Positions 60,078 through 64,000 of a DNA stretch of 64,000 bases are shown here, in pieces. Source of the DNA: Dicaeum eximium (Eukaryota; Chordata; Aves; Passeriformes; Dicaeidae). The stretch lies in the NCBI GenBank assembly GCA_013396995.1, contig VWZP01005261.1:439314-503313 (forward strand), given 5' to 3'. Below the pieces are notes generated by a model. That model was not told where the DNA came from. It searched no databases and saw only the letters and a list, made by a program, of their open reading frames with translations. The stretch's first letter is position 1. Each line of letters begins with the position of its first letter. The position numbers were made by a program, and so were the translations under genes.

Positions 60078-60589
60078 AGCAGCTAACATTTTAAAGAATT
60101 GTAAGCACATGTTCCTTTTTCACTGACTGCAACAGGAGACAGGTCTAGGTAAGGCTGGGAAAACCAAGAGCACATTTCTCTGCACCTTTGTGCACCTACA
60201 CAAACTCTGCTGCTCCCCAGGTGCCAGATGCAGCTCCAGAGAGCTGGCAGAGCTTGCTACCGTGGGAGATGTCTCAGATAACAGATCACAGCCCTGACAA
60301 GGGAGCTTCCAGAAGAAATAACTCATCTACACATGTCTAGAGAGCTTCCTCACATCTGGCAGCTTGGAGGACAGACTGACACAGTGATGCTGTAAACCTG
60401 AACATGTCCAGGTCAGATCTGAACTGACACCTGAGTCTGGTCCCTTTCAGAGACATGACACAGGTTTCCAAATTCTGTTGTGACTTTTTAATTTTTTTTT
60501 TCTTTCCTCATAAAAACAAAACCATTGGTGTAGCACAGTGTGTGACCTGAAGCAAATTCCTTGGCTGTTTCTCTCTTGGTGGGATGAGA

Positions 60590-60863
60590 GACAAGATGAG
60601 AGGGAATATAGACACTTGATATAAGGAAAAGTATTTTTTTCACTATGGGGATAAAAGACTCTTTTCACCATGAGGAAAACACAGCTCTGGAACAGCCCTG
60701 CTGTCTCCATTACTGGAGGTCTTCAAGACCCAACCAAAGCCCTGAGCAATCTGGTCTGAGTAATCTGGTTTGAGCAATCTGAGCTCAGGCCTGAGCCTAT
60801 TTGAGAAGGAGGCTGGAGTACAGGCCTCCTGTAATCCCTCCAAATCTGGATTATCCTATGATA
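60590..60863 (+). repeat. CR1 LINE 3' fragment, forward orientation
   Basis: 'ctctggaacagccctgctgtctccattactggaggtcttcaagacccaacc' and 'gagcaatctggtctgagtaatctgg' follow the forward CR1 order (GGAACAGGTTGCC...GAGGTCTTCAAG...CTGAGCAACCTGATCT). A 15-base unit near 60748-60782 (gagYaatctgRYYT) is locally repeated two to three times. Confidence 0.7.
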
Positions 60864-63800
60864 ACAGATCATGAGTTACTGCAAAAGTGAGTAATCACTC
60901 TCATTTTCTCTGTGGAAAAATAACAACAAAAAGTATCTTTCAAAAACATTATTACGAGGCATTTTCCTCCCCAAGTGATACTTTTTTGCCTTCCTCCAAC
61001 TGATCAGCAAGGAAGCAGTAAAAAATAACTGCCAAAACAAGATATATCATTATGCTATTCCTAACACATTTCCACTGTCTTTTGTCCCTAGTCATTCCGC
61101 AGTGCCTAACAAACTTCAACAGCTCCATGGAAGCCATTAGGGAGGCCATGAATCCACCAATATTGCAATATTGCTGCCTTGGCAAATACTGATGAGTGCT
61201 GTTAATTTTCACTATTAGAAAAGGAAAATATTTTCTTCCCAAATTCACTCCACTTTCAGAGAGATCAGGGTACAATTTTTTGAAAAGCTTAAAGTTATTT
61301 CATAACTAAATCAAAAACTAACCAACTACTAAAGAAAAGTGAGAAATACTGAAAGCATTTATTTGGGAGATTTGTTTTTTTTCCTTTGCTGAAGTGTTCC
61401 TTTGGGCTTCTTGCAGCAGCAAACCCAGAAACTGGAGAGTTATCAAGCAAGCACATATTGTTCACTACTCTCTTCCAAGGGATGTGCTACAGCCAATACA
61501 TACATGAAAGACTTTAATTTCCATTGTTTACTTTCTTTCACATACATCACACTGCTGGATAATGGAGCAAAAGCAGAACACCCCTGTACAATTGTCTCCA
61601 TCAGCCCTTATCTCACAACTGAAGCAGAGCTATTTGTACATAAGCTTCCAACCCAGAGAATGTGCATCCAAGTTTTGTATTCCAGGGTAACCACCAGGGC
61701 ATACTCCACCCAAGATGTTTGGATGTTGTGCTGGACTGGGCCCTGGTGCTGTTTATTGTGCACAGGAAGAACTCATGACTACAGAGCACTGACTGCATTT
61801 CACAAGGGTACGTTTTACAGGACCCAGAACAGAATATCAAAGTAGGAATCTTCTGCAGTTAAACCCTTTGCAGAAACCCTGTCCCCTGAACTATTCAATA
61901 AACATCATCCCCTTTCATCTCAAATGCTCATGAAGATGCCATTTCCAGTGCAATGCAAGGGGAAATCCCAGCTGCACTGAAGGTGACTGCAGTGATTGTG
62001 GTGTGGCTTCCACTTCTGCCTCCACATTCACCTCATTTCTGCTCAGCCCCAACACAGAGGCACCTACAGAAACACCAGCACAGCCCCCTCTGCTCAAGTC
62101 CATAAAACTCTTTGGGATGGGATGGGACAACTCCTACAGGTTCCCATGTGATGTTAAAATAATAGAAGGGCTTCCTGCAGGGCAAGAGATGAGGTCCCAC
62201 AATAGAGGGCCAGCACTAGAGTGACCCACCTGCTATAACACCCTGATGATTTGCAAATTCCTCAGTGAAATTCCCATCCCCACTGTCCCAAAAGCAGCTT
62301 TGAAGTTCTGGCTCAGGAAAGAGCTGTCTGTAAATGTTTGTTTTTTCCCTCTGTAGAAGATGGCGAATGCAGCAAATGCACATTTTCCAAATATTAAACC
62401 CTCTGTGAACAGGCCATTTAGATCACAGAATGCTATGGGTTGGAAGGAACCTTTAAGGACTATCTGGTTCCACCCTCCCAGCAATGGACAGGGACAACTT
62501 TCACTAGATCAGGCTCCTTAAAGCCCCATCCAGCCTGGCCTTGAACATTTCCAGGGATGGGACATCCAGGGATGGGGCATCCTCTTGCAGTGCCTCACCA
62601 GCCTCACAAGAAGGAATTTCCTCCTAACATTTAATCTAAATCTCCCCTCTTCTGCATTATATAGTTTTAGCTATTCCTCACCAGAACCAAGTTCTTTATC
62701 CAAAGCAGAAGCTGCCCAATGCTGCTTCAGTTATCTGCAGTTGAATACAATGGATATTTGATGAGAACTGTACTTTCTTTACTGAGAAGAGAATGCCTAC
62801 AAACACAACTGGAAAACTAAACCTAAACTTGATCTTTTAGGGGAAATTCCCCAAACATTTTCTTCTATTAGAAGAGGAACAAGAAGAGCTTAAGTAATGC
62901 TACACTTGATTTACTTCTTGGTTGGTAAGAAAAAATGTTTGGCATTCAAGTAGGCTTTCTTCTTCCCATCTCTTCTGCATGTGATAACTCAAATGTTCAG
63001 ACTGCATAGCATCTACTTAATAAAAATCTCCTAAGTGCGTTCACTGCATTCATATTAAAATGATAAGTAAGACATGAGAGCAATTTCAGCCCTGAAAATA
63101 GGTTAGCAAGAAGTTATCTTTGCTTAAAGATAAGCAAAAAGAGTATTAGAGATGCACAATGTTTGCAAATACAGTTATCATATAAAACTAAGAATACTCC
63201 CAAGAGGTGCTTTGTGCTCTAAAAGTACTCCCTCTTCCTGAAGTAGCATCTCACAAACTCTGAACCACAGTGTAAAAGTGCCTGTTTCTCTCACCTGATC
63301 AGAAATGCTCCAAAAAATAACTTACCTGGCCAAGATGCACTCACATACCTGAAATGCAGCTGCATGGTCTCAGCAATTCAATTTGCATCAATCACAAACA
63401 GATTTGAGTGTTGCTGGATGAGTAAATTACTTATGGTTTCTGACTAACTTAAATAATTTTTGCCAAGTTTGATCTAAATTCAGTATGTCCCCAAAAAACC
63501 CCAAACCCAACAGAGAGAAACTTCAAAGAAAACATCTGAGGTAATCTGAAGGAAGCTTAAAAGAGTCAGGTTCTTTACTGTGAAATGACATTACTTACCA
63601 AAATTTAGCTAAATTGAGGGGGTGTGTGTTAAACCCTCCCTTTACAAGGAGCTGAAACACTATTTAGGCTTTCTCTCCTTCCTATTTATTTTATTGAAGG
63701 GAAAAAAGGAGGGAAGAAAATAGATGGGGCTACCCTGCCACCTTTCTCTGAGTAGTTAGTTATAATTTTTTTGGTATTCAATCATGAAACTGAAAAAACA

Positions 63801-63899
63801 ATAGCACAAAATTTCTTCCAAAGCATCAAAAAACTCAGTGAGACAGCTGATCTGCTCAAGTCTGTCAGGAAAAAAAGAATTGGGTTGGTGACTACCTGT
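60864..63899. other. Intergenic, no gene seen
   Basis: Apart from the CR1 copy at 62420-62700 the interval is AT-rich and has no exon with recognisable protein content on either strand. Confidence 0.4.
62420..62700 (-). repeat. CR1 LINE 3' fragment
   Basis: 'gatcacagaatgctatgggttggaaggaacctttaaggac', 'cactagatcaggctccttaaagccccatccagcctggccttgaacatttccagggatggg' and 'aaggaatttcctcctaacatttaatctaaatctcccctctt' give an almost full reverse-oriented CR1 3' region. It contains a small internal duplication of 'ccagggatgggRcatcc'. Confidence 0.88.
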
Positions 63900-63906
63900 T
63901 TCCAGG

Positions 63907-63912
63907 GAAAGA

Positions 63913-63998
<86 letters not shown>

Positions 63999-64000
63999 AA
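63907..64000 (+). repeat. GA-rich minisatellite, continues past the window
   Basis: A 12-base unit, AAAGAGAGAGAG, is repeated about seven times almost perfectly and ends in a plain GA run at the window edge. The whole tract is purine on this strand. Confidence 0.9.

Overview
The window looks like nuclear DNA of a bird. Coding sequence is split into short exons with GT-AG introns, CpG is sparse except for one island, and the recognisable dispersed repeats are all fragments of CR1, the dominant avian LINE. The species cannot be named from the sequence; a passerine-like genome would fit.

Three protein-coding genes can be reconstructed. (1) 366-10327, plus strand: eight exons encoding the pfkB-type kinase half of a pseudouridine kinase-like protein. 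Its 5' part lies before the window. The exon phases join without a break and give 327 codons ending in a GAGDS catalytic motif and a C-terminal helical region. (2) 11742-14425, plus strand: a compact three-exon gene with a TATA box, signal peptide, basic and Pro/Gly-rich propeptide, six-cysteine C-terminal domain and AATAAA signal. The predicted preproprotein is 183 residues and I do not recognise its family. (3) 50181-16733, minus strand: a complete DENN-domain gene of 19 coding exons, 3312 nt including the stop (1103 residues). It is most likely DENND2A, an exchange factor for Rab9 GTPases, and occupies more than half of the window. Genes 2 and 3 converge tail to tail around 14.4-16.7 kb.

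The region from 50 to 59 kb has no recognisable coding exon and may hold the 5' untranslated part of the DENND2A gene. A CpG island at about 58.95-59.6 kb is the only strong promoter-like region upstream and could serve DENND2A, an unseen gene on the plus strand, or both. From 59.9 kb to the end there are only CR1 fragments and a purine-rich (GA) minisatellite that runs off the window end.

Nothing prokaryotic, no CRISPR array, no rRNA and no convincing tRNA was seen. The most novel items are the unrecognised cysteine-rich secreted protein and the vertebrate pseudouridine kinase, an activity I understand to be missing from mammals.
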